Counted from the stretch's first letter, positions 37,101 through 40,900 are shown. The stretch: DNA of 64,000 nucleotides from Ctena decussata (GCA_963989385.1 OZ022499.1:33596993-33660992), one strand, 5' to 3'. The notes: generated by a model not told the origin, from the sequence alone. Made by a program: numbers and translations.

Positions 37101-39601
37101 CAACAAAAATATCAAGGTTTTAATTACCCAAAAAACTTTGCTTTTCTGGGGATCTTATTGGTCAGTTCTTATCTAGATTTACACCTTTCTTTCCATCAGA
37201 GATTCTGACAGATTCTGAGATCTGTCATAAAGATGTAGAAACTTTGGGTTTTTGATTAATCATTAAGCAGGTAATCAAAGGAAATATAAAGCACCTTGCA
37301 ATAATTAAATAGATCTCATTAACACTTGCAAGTGTTTAATTGATTCAAGAAGATACTTAAGATTATTAATTATACCGTATTTATTCTAACCAATATTCCC
37401 TCCCTAATAAACGTCCCCCTCACATTTTTCTGTGAAAAAGGGGCCAAAATCCCACCAAACTTGGCATCTGATTCATAATTTGCCTAAATTTTTGTTTCAA
37501 AAATGCCATTCATAGGAATTGTAAATGTGATGCCCCTGGGGTGCCTCATAGTATGGTATCCATAGTATCTATGGTACTCAGGGTAGGGAAATACGGATAT
37601 GATGAACTAGCATAAAACGCATTATTCTCCTCGGCAGAGTTTTTTTTTGTTTGTTTTTTTAAGTCTGTATGGAGTTATCTAAATTTCAAATCTGCAGTTT
37701 ATCTAAAGAAACTCAATTCCCGAAGATAAGATTCAACCTCTTAAAAATATCATTTTTCTCAAAATACACATTACTGCAATTAGGGAATCTTTAGTTCCAC
37801 CCAGTGCTTCAGAACTCAATCCTGCTATGACGTTTATCAATTATGAACTGCCTGAAAAAATGGAAAACACCTATATTGAAGAGTCTGAAAGTTCATCTTC
37901 GAAGTTAAAACAACAGTCAAAAGCCGACAAAATTCTGACGGTATTTATTTTTTTTCAAGTTTTCAATTATAATTTACCAGCAGAAAGTCAGAAATATATG
38001 TTGTTGTTCTCATTAAAATCACCTCAAGGAGGTGATTTTAAAGAGAACCACAACAAATGTCTTGACAATATTAAAGAATATCGAAGGTTTCATCCTCAAA
38101 ATTTTGGCCACAGGTGTGAAAGCTGGAATCTGGAAATCCATTCAGGTAATACTACCTGTATAATGGGGTAATTTGGTGGAAAGTTGGTGAACTTTTCTTC
38201 AAAATTTATATGCTTTCGGTATATCTATACTTTGTTTTTATTACTAGTTCAAATGCAACCATGCTTCAATAATTTTAGTTACCAATGTTTTAACCTTTAT
38301 AAAACCATAAAAGGTGATACTTAAAAAAAAAAAAAAAAAAAGGGTATAAAATTTAGTTTTGCCCTCTTTTGCTTATTCATGTTGTAATAACAATTTTTAA
38401 ATGGGAGGTGTAAACAGTTATCAGATAACACATTCTGCCACACCTAATCTGGGTCTGAAATCAGTTTCCCAATGTCTCCCTGGTTTAAGTTCAGATTTGG
38501 CATACAAACTATACAGATTTCCACTTACTGTATTAACCCTAATAAACGCCCCTGCCCGAATAAACGCCCCTTGCCTCTTTTCTGAAAATAATGTTGTATT
38601 AACTTGCATGAATTCCTATTTGCTTCTCTGGATGAGGTAGCTCTTTGAAATGGGGTCAACTCATAAAGGGATGAATTTGCTTATTTTGCTCTATAAGCAA
38701 ATTCTTTCCTTTATGAGTTGCACCCTACTGAGAAGAGAGGCAAAAATAGTGTGCTTCCTCTGCAAGTATACCCATTCACCTTTATACTGTTTATTTGCAG
38801 TTCAGTTCAGTTCAGTTCAATTCTCTTATCGACGTTACCCAAGTGGCTCAACGGTACGTAACCATAGTTGCACACACTTGGTGCCGTGTGTCCGTCCAAA
38901 GTTGTTTATTTGCAGTATTTGGCAGTGGCTTATATAACAACAATTTAGGCTCTAACAAACATCCCCCTTTCGCAAAATATGGTATGTCCCATTCATTATG
39001 TCCACAAGATGTATACTAGTATAGTCCAGTCTTCACTAGTAATTGTTGTTACATGTTAATACAAAATGAAACTCATCTTCCAGTTCATTTCATTTTTGCT
39101 ATATTACATGTAATAATTATATGTAATACATGTTTTTGAATGGTCACCAGTTGGAATAATTTACACTATAAACAATTTCAACATCACACCTACAAATTAG
39201 AATTTTGTAACAGAATCTGTTAACAATTATTCCATTTGAAGGTCAATGTCAGCTAGAGGCACTGGAACTGTCGATAAATCAGATTAATACTCTTAAAGTG
39301 GCCAAAATTCCACCAAACTTGGCATCTGAACACCAAACTTTGTCATTTATTGCCTCAATTTTTGTTTCCAAAAGGCCATTTACGGGACTTGTAAATGTGA
39401 CTCCCACTGGGGGTTTATTAAAAGAAATACGGTACTCAGGCTAGGACACATAGAAACATAGATTCTACAGAGTCAAATCTACAATCATCTGCTTTGTCGT
39501 TTAACAATGCTAATGAAATAATACATATTCTCACCTTTCAAGGACAATACTCTCTCCGCAAATACCCTTGTTTGGTATGTGACATTTTGATATGATGCCA
39601 T
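856..39601 (-). CDS. SYNE1-like: Nesprin-1-like giant actin-binding/spectrin-repeat gene, 5' part (13 coding exons)
   Basis: Gene-level entry; exons are listed separately. Nesprins are LINC-complex proteins that link F-actin, through N-terminal paired CH domains, to the nuclear envelope through a C-terminal KASH domain. Seen here: thirteen minus-strand exons with AG/GT borders whose phases all match, encoding residues 1-726. Order: N-terminal extension (1-22), CH1 (about 29-133), linker (134-165), CH2 (about 166-272), then spectrin-like helical repeats. Residue-level similarity and exon borders resemble vertebrate nesprin-1 (compared from memory): for example the CH1 end continues IEE..., and the repeats keep the motifs KYGRQESVE and SMLEEVI. 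Other CH-spectrin proteins (dystonin, plectin, spectrin) fit less well because the post-CH repeats match nesprin-1. The frame is still open in phase 0 at 856 and the rest lies outside the window. Intron 1 is 17.7 kb and repeat-filled. Confidence 0.9.
1244..1311. repeat. GCAAACAG...CTGTTTGC hairpin module, CTGATCAGACTG stem
   Basis: Self-complementary stretch with ends GCAAACAGCG and GCACTGTTTGC. The inner arms are CTCTGATCAGACTG and CAGTCTGATCAGAG. A member of the constant-length hairpin set described in the findings. Confidence 0.7.
1759..2058 (-). CDS. SYNE1-like: Nesprin-1-like exon 12 (spectrin-type repeat; residues 521-620)
   Basis: One hundred codons, phase 0 to 0, starting [40 protein letters not shown] and [17 protein letters not shown] match nesprin-1 (W+xLSVExRSVxSMLEEVIxxWxRY). 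Borders are AATTTTAG and CAG|GTATTC. Confidence 0.96.
2195..2221. repeat. (AAT)n microsatellite
   Basis: Run of AAT/ATA trinucleotides, about nine units, in intron 11 (2059-2847). Otherwise this 0.8-kb intron shows nothing recognisable. Confidence 0.85.
2848..3129 (-). CDS. SYNE1-like: Nesprin-1-like exon 11 (spectrin-type repeat; residues 427-520)
   Basis: Ninety-four codons, phase 0 to 0, starting [40 protein letters not shown] and [16 protein letters not shown] closely follow nesprin-1 (LKYRLLxxLVxAESKLxxWxxKYGRxESVExLL). Borders are ATTTCCAG and CAG|GTAAGC. Confidence 0.96.
3130..5517. other. Intron 10, no recognisable element
   Basis: AT-rich unique-looking sequence. The only structure noticed is a hairpin at 4489-4531 with arms AAAAATCTAGATCC and GGATCTAGATTTTT. 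No exon-like ORF with splice sites was found. Confidence 0.5.
5518..5829 (-). CDS. SYNE1-like: Nesprin-1-like exon 10 (spectrin-type repeat; residues 323-426)
   Basis: 104 codons, phase 0 to 0, starting [20 protein letters not shown]. Later segments [20 protein letters not shown] and [14 protein letters not shown] match the first repeat of nesprin-1 (xWxRVxxRLxxWxxxLDxSLPxxLGxxGxWLxxAExxL). Strongly amphipathic and acidic. Borders are ATTTCAG and AAG|GTGAGT. Confidence 0.95.
6057..6194. mobile_element. Palindromic MITE, GAGGTTATAAAACTTGA family (copy 1)
   Basis: A 138-bp near-perfect inverted repeat. The ends are GAGGTTATAAAACTTGA and TCAAGTTTTATAACCTC; the central stem is GATTGGCTGCTTCCGAGCA and its complement. 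The second copy at 20570-20705 is highly similar over its full length. The central GATTGG/CCAATC are CCAAT-box-like by sequence only. Confidence 0.8.
6341..6463. mobile_element. TTAA-type MITE, right half only
   Basis: Right arm of the TTAA MITE family (CTAGTCTTTGA...CATCTGCTTTTTTGACAC TTTGAGGGTTAA). The left half and hairpin are missing. Its end lies 12 bp from the exon 9 splice donor. Confidence 0.65.
6476..6613 (-). CDS. SYNE1-like: Nesprin-1-like exon 9 (first helical segment after CH2; residues 277-322)
   Basis: Forty-six codons, phase 0 to 0. Begins [20 protein letters not shown] and ends EDRQQEYM. The Trp at the NWLTTEA segment is typical of the first helix of a spectrin-type repeat. 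Borders are TTTTATAG and ATG|GTGAGT. Half of a TTAA-type MITE lies only 12 bp downstream of the donor. Confidence 0.9.
7111..7309 (+). mobile_element. tRNA-derived SINE (family with CAAGTCATCCATCC tail)
   Basis: The head resembles a tRNA: A-box-like TAGCTCAGAAGGCTAATCG and B-box-like CAGTTCAAGCCC. A body shared with the copies at 11876, 15658, 24637 and 40901 follows (GGTTCTATTACACACGGC; TGAAATACTGTTAAAAAGGA). Near-identical flanks GGCAGTTTAATG and GACAGTTTAATG look like a target-site duplication. Confidence 0.85.
7467..7558 (-). CDS. SYNE1-like: Nesprin-1-like exon 8 (end of CH2; residues 246-276)
   Basis: Completes Asp246 and reads [20 protein letters not shown] followed by [11 protein letters not shown]. 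DVxxxxPDEKSxMTYVxxF is the invariant final helix of CH2 in spectrin-superfamily actin-binding domains. The acceptor is TGTTACAG and the donor GCT|GTAAGT; the exon ends in phase 0. Confidence 0.97.
7625..7691. repeat. GCAAACAG hairpin module, GAGGTGGCTCAT stem
   Basis: Core of the TTAA MITE without recognisable outer arms: GCAAGCAGTG...AGATGGCTCATAATGAGCC...CAGTGTTTGC, 67 bp. Intronic. Confidence 0.65.
7985..8181 (-). CDS. SYNE1-like: Nesprin-1-like exon 7 (CH2; residues 180-245)
   Basis: After the split Lys it reads [20 protein letters not shown], then [20 protein letters not shown], ending ARLLDPE. This is the CH2 core, with [29 protein letters not shown]. The acceptor is TTTTACAG. The donor GAAG|GTTTGT departs from the GTRAGT consensus, but no better site keeps the LLDPE-DVD junction that is conserved in the family. 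Confidence 0.96.
8655..8861. mobile_element. TA-flanked MITE, CAGTCAACTC termini (pogo/Tigger-like)
   Basis: TA-CAGTCAACTCCCGATATCTC ... GAGTTGACTG-TA, with long inverted arms containing GATATCTCAAA. TA duplication and CAGT ends are typical of Tc1/mariner-pogo derivatives. A second copy is at 33919-34131. Confidence 0.75.
8929..9068 (-). CDS. SYNE1-like: Nesprin-1-like exon 6 (CH1-CH2 linker, start of CH2; residues 134-179)
   Basis: Begins [20 protein letters not shown], a short acidic linker, then [20 protein letters not shown], helix A of CH2. The donor AA|GTAAGT leaves two bases of a Lys codon that the next exon completes. The linker is much shorter than the Ser-rich linker of vertebrate nesprin-1. 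Intron 5 (9069-14330) is 5.3 kb. Confidence 0.95.
9211..9479 (-). mobile_element. tRNA-derived SINE, second type
   Basis: On the minus strand the head reads GGGTCGAGTAGGGCAATCAG, then GTCCTGGTTTCGGTACCTGG (B-box-like). The tail ends GTTAAACAATAACACAGTC. CTTTTCGAA at 9202-9210 and 9480-9488 is a target-site duplication. A full-length copy in intron 5. Confidence 0.8.
9494..9687. mobile_element. TTAA-type MITE with hairpin core
   Basis: Ends TTAACCTTCAGAGCC and GGTACTTTTATGGTTAA. The core is a shortened hairpin (GCTCATAATGAGC). TTAA ends recall piggyBac-superfamily elements. It begins six bases after the right target duplication of the preceding SINE. Confidence 0.75.
10189..10424. mobile_element. 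Double-hairpin foldback element (copy 1)
   Basis: Ends TGAGCCACAACACGAGAAAA and the complementary TTTGTCTTGTTGTAGCTCA. Each half contains its own hairpin (CAGACTCAGATCAGCC ... GTCTGATCAGACTC). Same family as 13930, 17203, 19669, 31350, 47109 and 53791. Confidence 0.85.
10425..11875. other. Intron 5 segment, AT-rich, no recognisable element
   Basis: Long A- and T-rich tracts (10980-11040 is T-rich). No exon or inverted repeat recognised. Confidence 0.5.
11876..12046 (-). mobile_element. tRNA-derived SINE (CATCC-tail family)
   Basis: Minus-strand copy of the SINE at 7111. Flanks CTAACAAGTAAG and CTAACAAGCAAG are near-identical target duplications. Thirteen consecutive G at 11905-11917 fall in the body. 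The 104-codon plus-strand ORF here is only the antisense of the SINE. Confidence 0.85.
12355..12420. repeat. Fragment of GGAAAGAATTTGCTCC foldback family (one arm end)
   Basis: Contains AAAATGGCAGAGTTGCTTCC and AAAGTGTACCCATTCACCT, the outer arm of the foldback family whose centre is seen at 38650. The matching arm is missing. Confidence 0.6.
12628..12694. repeat. GCAAACAG hairpin module (67 bp), imperfect
   Basis: Ends GCAAACAGTTTAGACCC and GGGTCTGCACTGTTTGC. The inner stem is partly decayed (CTGATCAGACACTGCG / TGTGGCATCTGA). Confidence 0.65.
12700..13925. other. Intron 5 segment, no recognisable element
   Basis: AT-rich. TCTAATTGGTCA near 13180 and its complement near 13460 suggest a loose inverted repeat, not pursued further. 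Confidence 0.4.
13930..14160. mobile_element. Double-hairpin foldback element (copy 2)
   Basis: TGAGCCACGTGACAAAACCA ... GGTTTTGTCATGTCGCAGCTCA. Inner hairpins carry ACTCAGATCAGCCTGGGC and GCCCAGGCTGATCTGAGT. Located 170 bp from exon 5. Confidence 0.85.
14331..14423 (-). CDS. SYNE1-like: Nesprin-1-like exon 5 (end of CH1; residues 103-133)
   Basis: Thirty-one codons, phase 0 to 0, bordered by TGTTTCAG and [29 protein letters not shown] continues [11 protein letters not shown]. This is the actin-binding signature 2 region (DIxDGxxxxxLGLxWxII) and one of the most conserved parts of a type-1 CH domain. DIADG is at residues 112-116. Confidence 0.97.
15116..15180. repeat. Foldback, GGAAAGAATTTGCTCC family
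   Basis: GGGCCACTCTTATAGGAAGA ... GAGCAAATTCTTTCC TTTATGAGTGGCCC around CTTCTGGG. A compact, near-perfect hairpin in intron 4. Confidence 0.75.
15357..15437 (-). CDS. SYNE1-like: Nesprin-1-like exon 4 (CH1; residues 76-102)
   Basis: Twenty-seven codons, phase 0 to 0, bordered by TTTTCAG and AAG|GTAGGT. Includes [20 protein letters not shown], matching the CH1 segment that in nesprins and plakins reads (R/K)xHxxxNxxxALxFLxxxx. A SINE sits 220 bp 5' of it in the preceding intron. Confidence 0.95.
15658..15860 (-). mobile_element. tRNA-derived SINE (CATCC-tail family) with exact target duplication
   Basis: Minus-strand copy. The 12-bp ATCAGAATTATG is repeated at 15646-15657 and 15861-15872, which fixes both ends. 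The tRNA-like head is diverged. Confidence 0.88.
16376..16569. mobile_element. TTAA-type MITE with hairpin core
   Basis: Begins TTAACCAATAGCACACC and ends GGCGGTTTAAGGGTTAA. The core hairpin has ends CAAACAATGCAGACC and TCTACACTGTTTGC around GAGACAGCTCATGACGAGCC. Confidence 0.75.
17203..17438. mobile_element. Double-hairpin foldback element (copy 3)
   Basis: TGAGCCGCGACACAACAAAA ... TTGTTGGTTTTCTCATGTCG, ending GCTGCTCA. Inner hairpins as in the other copies. Confidence 0.85.
17640..18650. mobile_element. Helentron/pearl-like element with central tandem array
   Basis: The 5' side carries GTGTCTCGCCTGCTGGCG. The 3' side ends in a stem-loop, GTCTCGCCTCTGCTTCGCAG then GCGAGAC, so the same TCTCGCCTGC motif faces inward from both ends. 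A (CGA)n-like stretch (GACGACGCCGCCGACGACGA) precedes the stem-loop. The middle is a 156-bp tandem array. This plan (short subterminal inverted motif, microsatellite, minisatellite core, 3' hairpin, no ORF) matches non-autonomous Helentrons and bivalve pearl/BIV160 elements. Family assignment is inference. Lies in intron 3. Confidence 0.6.
17715..18562. repeat. 156-bp tandem array, about five monomers
   Basis: The phrase CAGTCAACCGTAAAATC starts at 17808, 17964, 18119, 18261 and 18417, giving periods of 156, 155, 142 and 156. The short monomer lacks the TTATAGTTTCTGAGA segment. Monomers also share CAAGTTTCATGGCTCTAGCC. Confidence 0.9.
18818..18913 (-). CDS. SYNE1-like: Nesprin-1-like exon 3 (CH1; residues 44-75)
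   Basis: Thirty-two codons, phase 0 to 0, bordered by TTTTTCAG and CTG|GTAGGT. The peptide contains [20 protein letters not shown] and LSGEKL, the typical second helix of a CH1 domain (LFxDxxDGxxLLxLLEVLSG). It lies just 5' (on the gene strand) of a Helentron-like element in intron 3. Confidence 0.95.
19669..19906. mobile_element. Double-hairpin foldback element (copy 4)
   Basis: TGAGCCGCAACACAAGAAAA ... TTTTCTCGCGTCGCAGCTCA. Full length, in intron 2. Confidence 0.85.
20570..20705. mobile_element. Palindromic MITE, GAGGTTATAAAACTTGA family (copy 2)
   Basis: A 136-bp near-perfect palindrome: GAGGTTATAAAACTTGAATA, central GGCTGCTTCCAAGCACATGC, ending CAAGTTTTATAACCTC. Closely similar to 6057-6194. 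Confidence 0.82.
20790..21600. repeat. Degenerate minisatellite, about 28-30 bp unit
   Basis: Repeats of CACTGCATTTACCTGTTCA with CACTTTTGTCACTGC between. Two adjacent units at about 21006-21065 are 30 and 29 bp. Plus-strand ORFs of 61 and 109 codons arise only from the stop-poor repeat. Confidence 0.8.
21752..21813 (-). CDS. SYNE1-like: Nesprin-1-like exon 2 (start of CH1; residues 23-43)
   Basis: Encodes [20 protein letters not shown] after a split Asp codon. [10 protein letters not shown] fits the actinin-type actin-binding signature 1 ([EQ]xx[ATV][FY]xxWxN). The acceptor is TTTCTCAG and the donor CAG|GTAGGT. The exon starts at codon position 2 and ends in phase 0. It is too short for an ORF search and was found by reading from the CH1 exons downstream. 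Confidence 0.93.
22198..22363. mobile_element. TA-flanked MITE, CAGTAGAACTACAATGGC termini
   Basis: TA-CAGTAGAACTACAATGGCTC ... GAGCCAATGAAATTCTACTG-TA. Arms pair imperfectly and contain repeated GATGGCT(C/A)G motifs. Pogo-like TA duplication. Confidence 0.7.
22446..22656. mobile_element. TTAA-type MITE with 67-bp hairpin core
   Basis: TTAACTCTTTCACTACC ... GGGGCTTAAAGAGTTAA, 211 bp. The core at 22551-22617 has a perfect GAGGCGGCTCATTATGAGCC stem. Good reference copy. Confidence 0.88.
22893..23113. mobile_element. TTAA-type MITE with 67-bp hairpin core
   Basis: TTAACCCTTAAAGCGCC ... TTTGGGCATAAGGGTTAA. Core 22943-23009 with GAGGTGGCTCATAATGAGCC stem. Confidence 0.88.
23180..23300. repeat. 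Fragment related to the 5' end of the Helentron-like element
   Basis: CACAAGAATTCTGCAGAA, then TGTTGTCTCGCCTGTC and AAGCTAAACCAGAAA parallel the 17650-17720 segment (ACAAGAATTCCGCGGAAT, TGTCTCGCCTGC, GAGCTAAATCAGCAAA). No array or 3' hairpin follows. Confidence 0.5.
23637..23815. repeat. Foldback, GGAAAGAATTTGCTCC family (partly decayed)
   Basis: AAGGTGAACAAGTACATTTT, GGGAAGCAACTC and CATTTTGCCTCCCTTTT form the left outer arm. The centre has AGCAAATTGTTTCCTTTAGG twice. The right outer arm is degraded. Confidence 0.6.
24451..24636. mobile_element. Palindromic MITE inside a foldback repeat
   Basis: CACACCAGGTAGGTGGCAAT pairs with ATTGCCGCCTACCCAGTGTG. Inner arms ATGCGGATCAAAAA and TTTTTTCGATCCGCG also pair. 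CTACA flanks both sides. It sits in the loop of a foldback whose arms are GGAAAGACTTTGCTCC (24431) and AAACAAATTCTTTCC (24808). Confidence 0.75.
24637..24803 (-). mobile_element. tRNA-derived SINE (CATCC-tail family), 5'-truncated
   Basis: Minus-strand copy. TGCTACAG precedes and follows it, so it inserted at the edge of the MITE at 24451-24636. The head stops after GGAACCCGG; the tRNA part is missing. Confidence 0.8.
24830..26775 (-). mobile_element. hAT-type DNA transposon, decayed, with terminal inverted repeats
   Basis: Left end CAGGCTTTCAAGCACTAT; right end complement CAGGCTTTCAAGTGGCCC (12 identical terminal bases). Subterminal DNA on both sides repeats AAATTAGGG(CT), which suggests transposase-binding arrays. 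The inside holds a broken hAT transposase. Flanks CCTTAAGA and TTATGAAG are not identical, so any 8-bp duplication has decayed. Length 1.95 kb. Confidence 0.8.
25156..26385 (-). pseudogene. hAT-family transposase remnant (frameshifted)
   Basis: Two open pieces remain: 26385-25858 (175 codons) and 25575-25156 (139 codons). The first contains [11 protein letters not shown] and [12 protein letters not shown], resembling the RNase-H-like core of zinc-finger/hAT domesticated proteins. The second ends [20 protein letters not shown], the hAT C-terminal dimerisation motif. Between them the reading continues in other frames, with a frameshift near 25885, a stop near 25718 and another shift near 25580. 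The N-terminal BED-type finger is not evident. Inactive. Confidence 0.8.
26842..27015. mobile_element. TA-flanked MITE, CAGTGGACCCTCTTTACAAC termini
   Basis: TA-CAGTGGACCCTCTTTACAAC ... GTTGTAAAGAGGGTTGACTG-TA. Inner GCTGTTGTAAAGAAT is repeated. Pogo-like; begins about 65 bp past the hAT end. Confidence 0.75.
27577..27789. mobile_element. TTAA-type MITE with 67-bp hairpin core
   Basis: TTAACCCTTTAAGCACC ... GGTGCTTTAAGGGTTAA, perfect 17-bp ends. Core 27616-27682 with GAGGTGGCTCATAATGAGCC. Best-preserved copy. Confidence 0.9.
28129..28297 (-). mobile_element. tRNA-derived SINE, third type, with 12-bp target duplication
   Basis: CTTGAACAGTCA at 28117-28128 and 28298-28309. On the minus strand the head has TGTAGTGTAGTGGATAACAC (A-box-like) and GGGTCGCAAGATCGATCCC (B-box-like). 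The tail has GGGACGTTAAACCAGAGTTC then ACTCACTCAC. The 121-codon plus-strand ORF over it is antisense and not coding. Confidence 0.9.
28590..28715. repeat. Partial copy of the TTCTGTTCTGTTT repeat
   Basis: CTTTCTTCAAAATTCTTTTC, TGTTCTGTTTCAGTTCTCGT and so on, a tandem duplicate of the inner end of the inverted repeat at 28716-29236. Related fragments are at 46240-46270 and 55350-55430. Confidence 0.75.
28716..29236. repeat. Long inverted repeat, arms about 255 bp
   Basis: The left arm (about 28716-28982) runs from TTGCCAAATATTAATGTTCA to CTGTTCTGTTTTCGTAAC. The right arm (about 28985-29236) is its near-exact complement, ending GTGAACAATAATATTTGGCAA. The spacer is only a few bases. High arm identity implies a recent origin or gene conversion. 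Confidence 0.9.
29943..29972. repeat. (TATCT)n microsatellite
   Basis: TATCT/ATCTT pentamer, about six units. Confidence 0.85.
30092..31082. repeat. 29-bp minisatellite, about 33 units, open in all three minus frames
   Basis: Plus-strand unit AGCTTTCTGGCTTTGACCCT then CTCTTGCAT. Because 29 is not divisible by 3 and the unit has no minus-strand stop in any frame, long ORFs of 300, 291 and 170 codons overlap. All of them cycle through [20 protein letters not shown] and AREGQSQKA. No start context, splice signal or homology supports translation. Confidence 0.92.
31350..31574. mobile_element. Double-hairpin foldback element (copy 5)
   Basis: TACGAGCCGCGACACGAGAA ... TTCTCGTGTCGCGGCTCATA. The first inner hairpin lacks its GTTGTGCGCCC lead. 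Confidence 0.85.
32094..32550. repeat. Foldback, GGAAAGAATTTGCTCC family, split by a TTAA MITE
   Basis: Left end AAGGTGAATGGTTACACTG; right end AAAGTATACCCATTCATCTT. The centre is interrupted by the MITE at 32260-32470, whose TTAA target lies in TTTTCCCTTTAA of the foldback. Confidence 0.65.
32260..32470. mobile_element. TTAA-type MITE with 67-bp hairpin core
   Basis: TTAACTCTTTCAGCACC ... GGTGCTTAAATTGTTAA. Core 32365-32431, GAGGCGGCTCATTATGAGCC. Nearly the same as 22446-22656. Confidence 0.88.
32565..32890. mobile_element. CTGCAGGAAGC-rich foldback element (copy 1)
   Basis: CAGGGTATAATCGATTCCAC ... GCAGACTGGTTTATACACTG. Arms are built of repeats of CTTCCTGCAGAGACTGTC-type subunits facing the complement GACAGTCTCTGCAGGAAG. 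Centre GCTGAGGCTCTCGGCAGGAAGC. Second copy at 45664. ORFs on both strands are by-products. Confidence 0.8.
32880..33090. repeat. Direct duplication of the foldback's right edge and flank
   Basis: ACTGGTTTATACACTGTATT ... TCAATTATTACTTGG (about 75 bp) occurs twice. Between the copies lies a partial element arm (GGACAGTCTCGGCGGAAGCC ... CTCTGCAGGAAG). This looks like an unequal exchange or replication-slip product of the foldback. Confidence 0.75.
33331..33414. repeat. GCAAACAG hairpin module, GGCCCCACA stem, expanded
   Basis: GCAAACAGTTTGGATCC ... GGATCTCAGATCAGG-type stem, ending AAACTGTTTGC. The stem has an extra palindromic copy (GGCCCCACAAACGTGGGGCC then GTTTGTGGGGCC), making it 84 bp rather than 67. 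The surrounding 33240-33530 matches 50942-51170. Confidence 0.75.
33919..34131. mobile_element. TA-flanked MITE, CAGTCAACTT termini (pogo/Tigger-like)
   Basis: TA-CAGTCAACTTTCGATATCTC ... CAAGAGTTGACTG-TA. Second copy of the family at 8655. Confidence 0.75.
34135..34885. other. Intergenic or far-5' intron, nothing recognised
   Basis: AT-rich, no repeat or exon identified. Confidence 0.4.
34886..35807. mobile_element. Non-autonomous element with 37-bp terminal inverted repeats
   Basis: Left AAAGGACTTCTTTGATTAAG then GCGTGAATTTTCCCCAT. The right-end complement is the same with three or so changes. No transposase ORF. It carries an internal 19-bp stem at 35286-35304/35362-35380 (GTGACCCAGC with C-run) and TGACCTTGA...TCAAGGTCA near 35190. 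Both flanks contain a (G/A)TCTCAAG minisatellite, so it inserted there. Confidence 0.7.
35812..36020. repeat. Degenerate tandem repeat, AAGATCTCAAGCACAGATTC type
   Basis: Five or six irregular units (TCTCAAGTACAGATTCT, ATCTCAAGCACAGATTCTTA, ATCTCAATACAGAT, CTTAAGCACAGATTCT). One unit also lies left of the element at 34886. Confidence 0.65.
36555..36768. mobile_element. TTAA-type MITE, decayed
   Basis: TAAAAGCACCAAAAATGAAA, core GCAAACAGCC...GAGCCGCCTCAT...TTCACTGTTTG and right arm TTTATTGTCTGCTTTTC. Outer TTAA lost. Confidence 0.6.
36998..37100. repeat. Hairpin repeat, AGAATTGCCTCA/TGAGGCAATTCT
   Basis: Arms TTTTGTGAGAAGTAATCAGA, ATTGCCTCA and their complement meet with no spacer. Flanked by TTTTTCCA/TGGAAAAA. 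A single copy was seen. Confidence 0.65.
37373..37597. mobile_element. MITE-like repeat with TACCGTATTT ends and AATAAACG(T/C)CCC motifs
   Basis: TACCGTATTTATTCTAACC ... GGGAAATACGGATA. CCACCAAACTTGGCATCTGA also occurs in a second partial copy at about 39290-39434. The TACTGTATTAACCCTAATAA start at 38527 is a third. Confidence 0.55.
38000..38059. repeat. Hairpin, AAAATCACCTC/GAGGTGATTTT
   Basis: GTTGTTCTCATTAAAATCAC ... GTGATTTTAAAGAGAACCAC with a 2-bp centre. It sits inside a chance 114-codon plus ORF. Confidence 0.6.
38323..38341. repeat. A(19) homopolymer
   Basis: Nineteen consecutive A. No SINE or LINE body recognised 5' of it. Confidence 0.8.
38650..38783. repeat. Foldback, GGAAAGAATTTGCTCC family
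   Basis: GGGGTCAACTCATAAAGGGA, AATTTGCTTATTTTGCTC and TATAAGCAAATTCTTTCC, then TTTATGAGTTGCACCC. The right outer arm is GAAGAGAGGCAAAAATAG ... GTATACCCATTCACCTT. Confidence 0.75.
39535..39601 (-). CDS. SYNE1-like: Nesprin-1-like exon 1 (start codon; residues 1-22)
   Basis: The start ATG is the complement of 39599-39601, in the context GAAGATGG, a good Kozak match. An in-frame TAA lies 24 bases upstream, so no longer N-terminus is possible without an upstream coding exon. It encodes [20 protein letters not shown] plus LK and ends one base into a codon at AAAG|GTGAG, a strong donor. That phase is what the next exon (21813) needs, giving ...[12 protein letters not shown], similar to the RLQDEQE junction of human nesprin-1. 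A possible acceptor (TTTACAG) lies just 5' of the ATG, so a 5'-UTR exon may splice here. There is no transcript evidence. Confidence 0.68.
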
Positions 39602-40355
39602 CTTCTCTTCAGTTTCTGTAAATTATTCCATCTCATCAAATATTGTAACACAAAATAATAAATTTCCCTGAGCACAGATCTGCTGCTGGAACTGAAACTG
39701 ATTCTGATTTTCCTTTCTAATAATAACTGTTTTCCCTGAATCCTAGTACATGTCTAAATCCAACATCATTATTCCAAAATTTTCAGAGAAGACTTGTATA
39801 AAACTGCTCCAAAGTTGCGACAAATTCCAATTTTCTTAAGAGCTGACATTTTAGTTGCTCACACCTCCCTCGGTCCCCCAGCACTGAAGACCAAAGTTTA
39901 CCTAACAATCTATATACTACTTACTACCTCAGGCAAGATCAATATACGATAACACAGTCTTTTCATATTCGGTTCCCGCCATTTGTTAAGGCAACCGTCC
40001 AGAACGGATTGACAATGAATTACAATTCATATTCCCCCTCTCATCGCACTGATTGGAGGATTGCGAAACAACTGTTTGATTTACCTAGGTAGATTTAATT
40101 GAGCTTTTGTGCTCCGAGCATTCATAATCTTACAACAGTTACTGTCTACCTGTGTCTTTCGAAGCTTAGCGACCATGGATAGGAAATTTATACCTATCAC
40201 TCATCTTTCACTTTGAAAACTTTAAAACATCATTAGTTCACACTAAAATTGACATTAAAAGATGGATGAATACCAAATATGTTAATTATACAAAAAGTAA
40301 TGAATTACTAATACAGGTAACCTTTAGCCTCCTTGGGGGTGAAAAGTGACTTTTT
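39602..40355. promoter_or_regulatory. Region upstream of nesprin-like exon 1
   Basis: If exon 1 is first, the promoter should lie here. Nothing diagnostic was seen: AT-rich, no CpG-rich stretch and no convincing TATA box at a fixed distance. A possible acceptor just 5' of the ATG means the promoter may instead be further upstream. Confidence 0.2.
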
Positions 40356-40358
40356 TTT

Positions 40359-40408
40359 CGAACAGTGTAGACCAAGACCAGACTGCTCTTAGGTCTACAT
40401 TGTTTGCC
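40359..40408. repeat. GCAAACAG hairpin module, shortened
   Basis: CGAACAGTGTAGACCAAGACC ... GGTCTACATTGTTTGCC. Inner stem mostly lost. Confidence 0.5.
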
Positions 40409-40900
40409 ATTATTACTATTTTTTTCCAACAAAACATGGCAGCTGTTATAAAACAGTCAACTACTTTACTATTGAGTACGCAGCACTAGAGTTAGAGTGG
40501 GGACCAACCCGATGCCAAAGTGATGATCATTCAAAATGATAAATGGACTGGTTCAGCTTCAAAAACAGAAAATTCCACTTTGGAAATGAAGCAGGTTAAA
40601 GGTTAAAGGCACAGATTTACGTAGCTTTACATACATAAATAAATCCAAGGCCTCAGCCTCCAACAGTAACAACAAAAATATCCGTTTTCTCAGCACAAAT
40701 CAATAGTTTCTACTGTCGGCATCATTTCTTATTTATGACAATACTTGCGATCATCGATGCAGATCTGCCTATTGCATAATTACTGCAGAAAAATATCAAT
40801 GAAACATCAAAGCGACCCTGTCCCAAAAGTGATCTGATTCTTCTGATTGAACTTTTTCTGCCAATGGCATAACTTCCCATTCTTTTATTTTCCTAGTTAT

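Noticed and set aside
37827..38171. 114-codon plus-strand ORF
   Set aside because: Contains a palindromic hairpin repeat; no domain or splice support.
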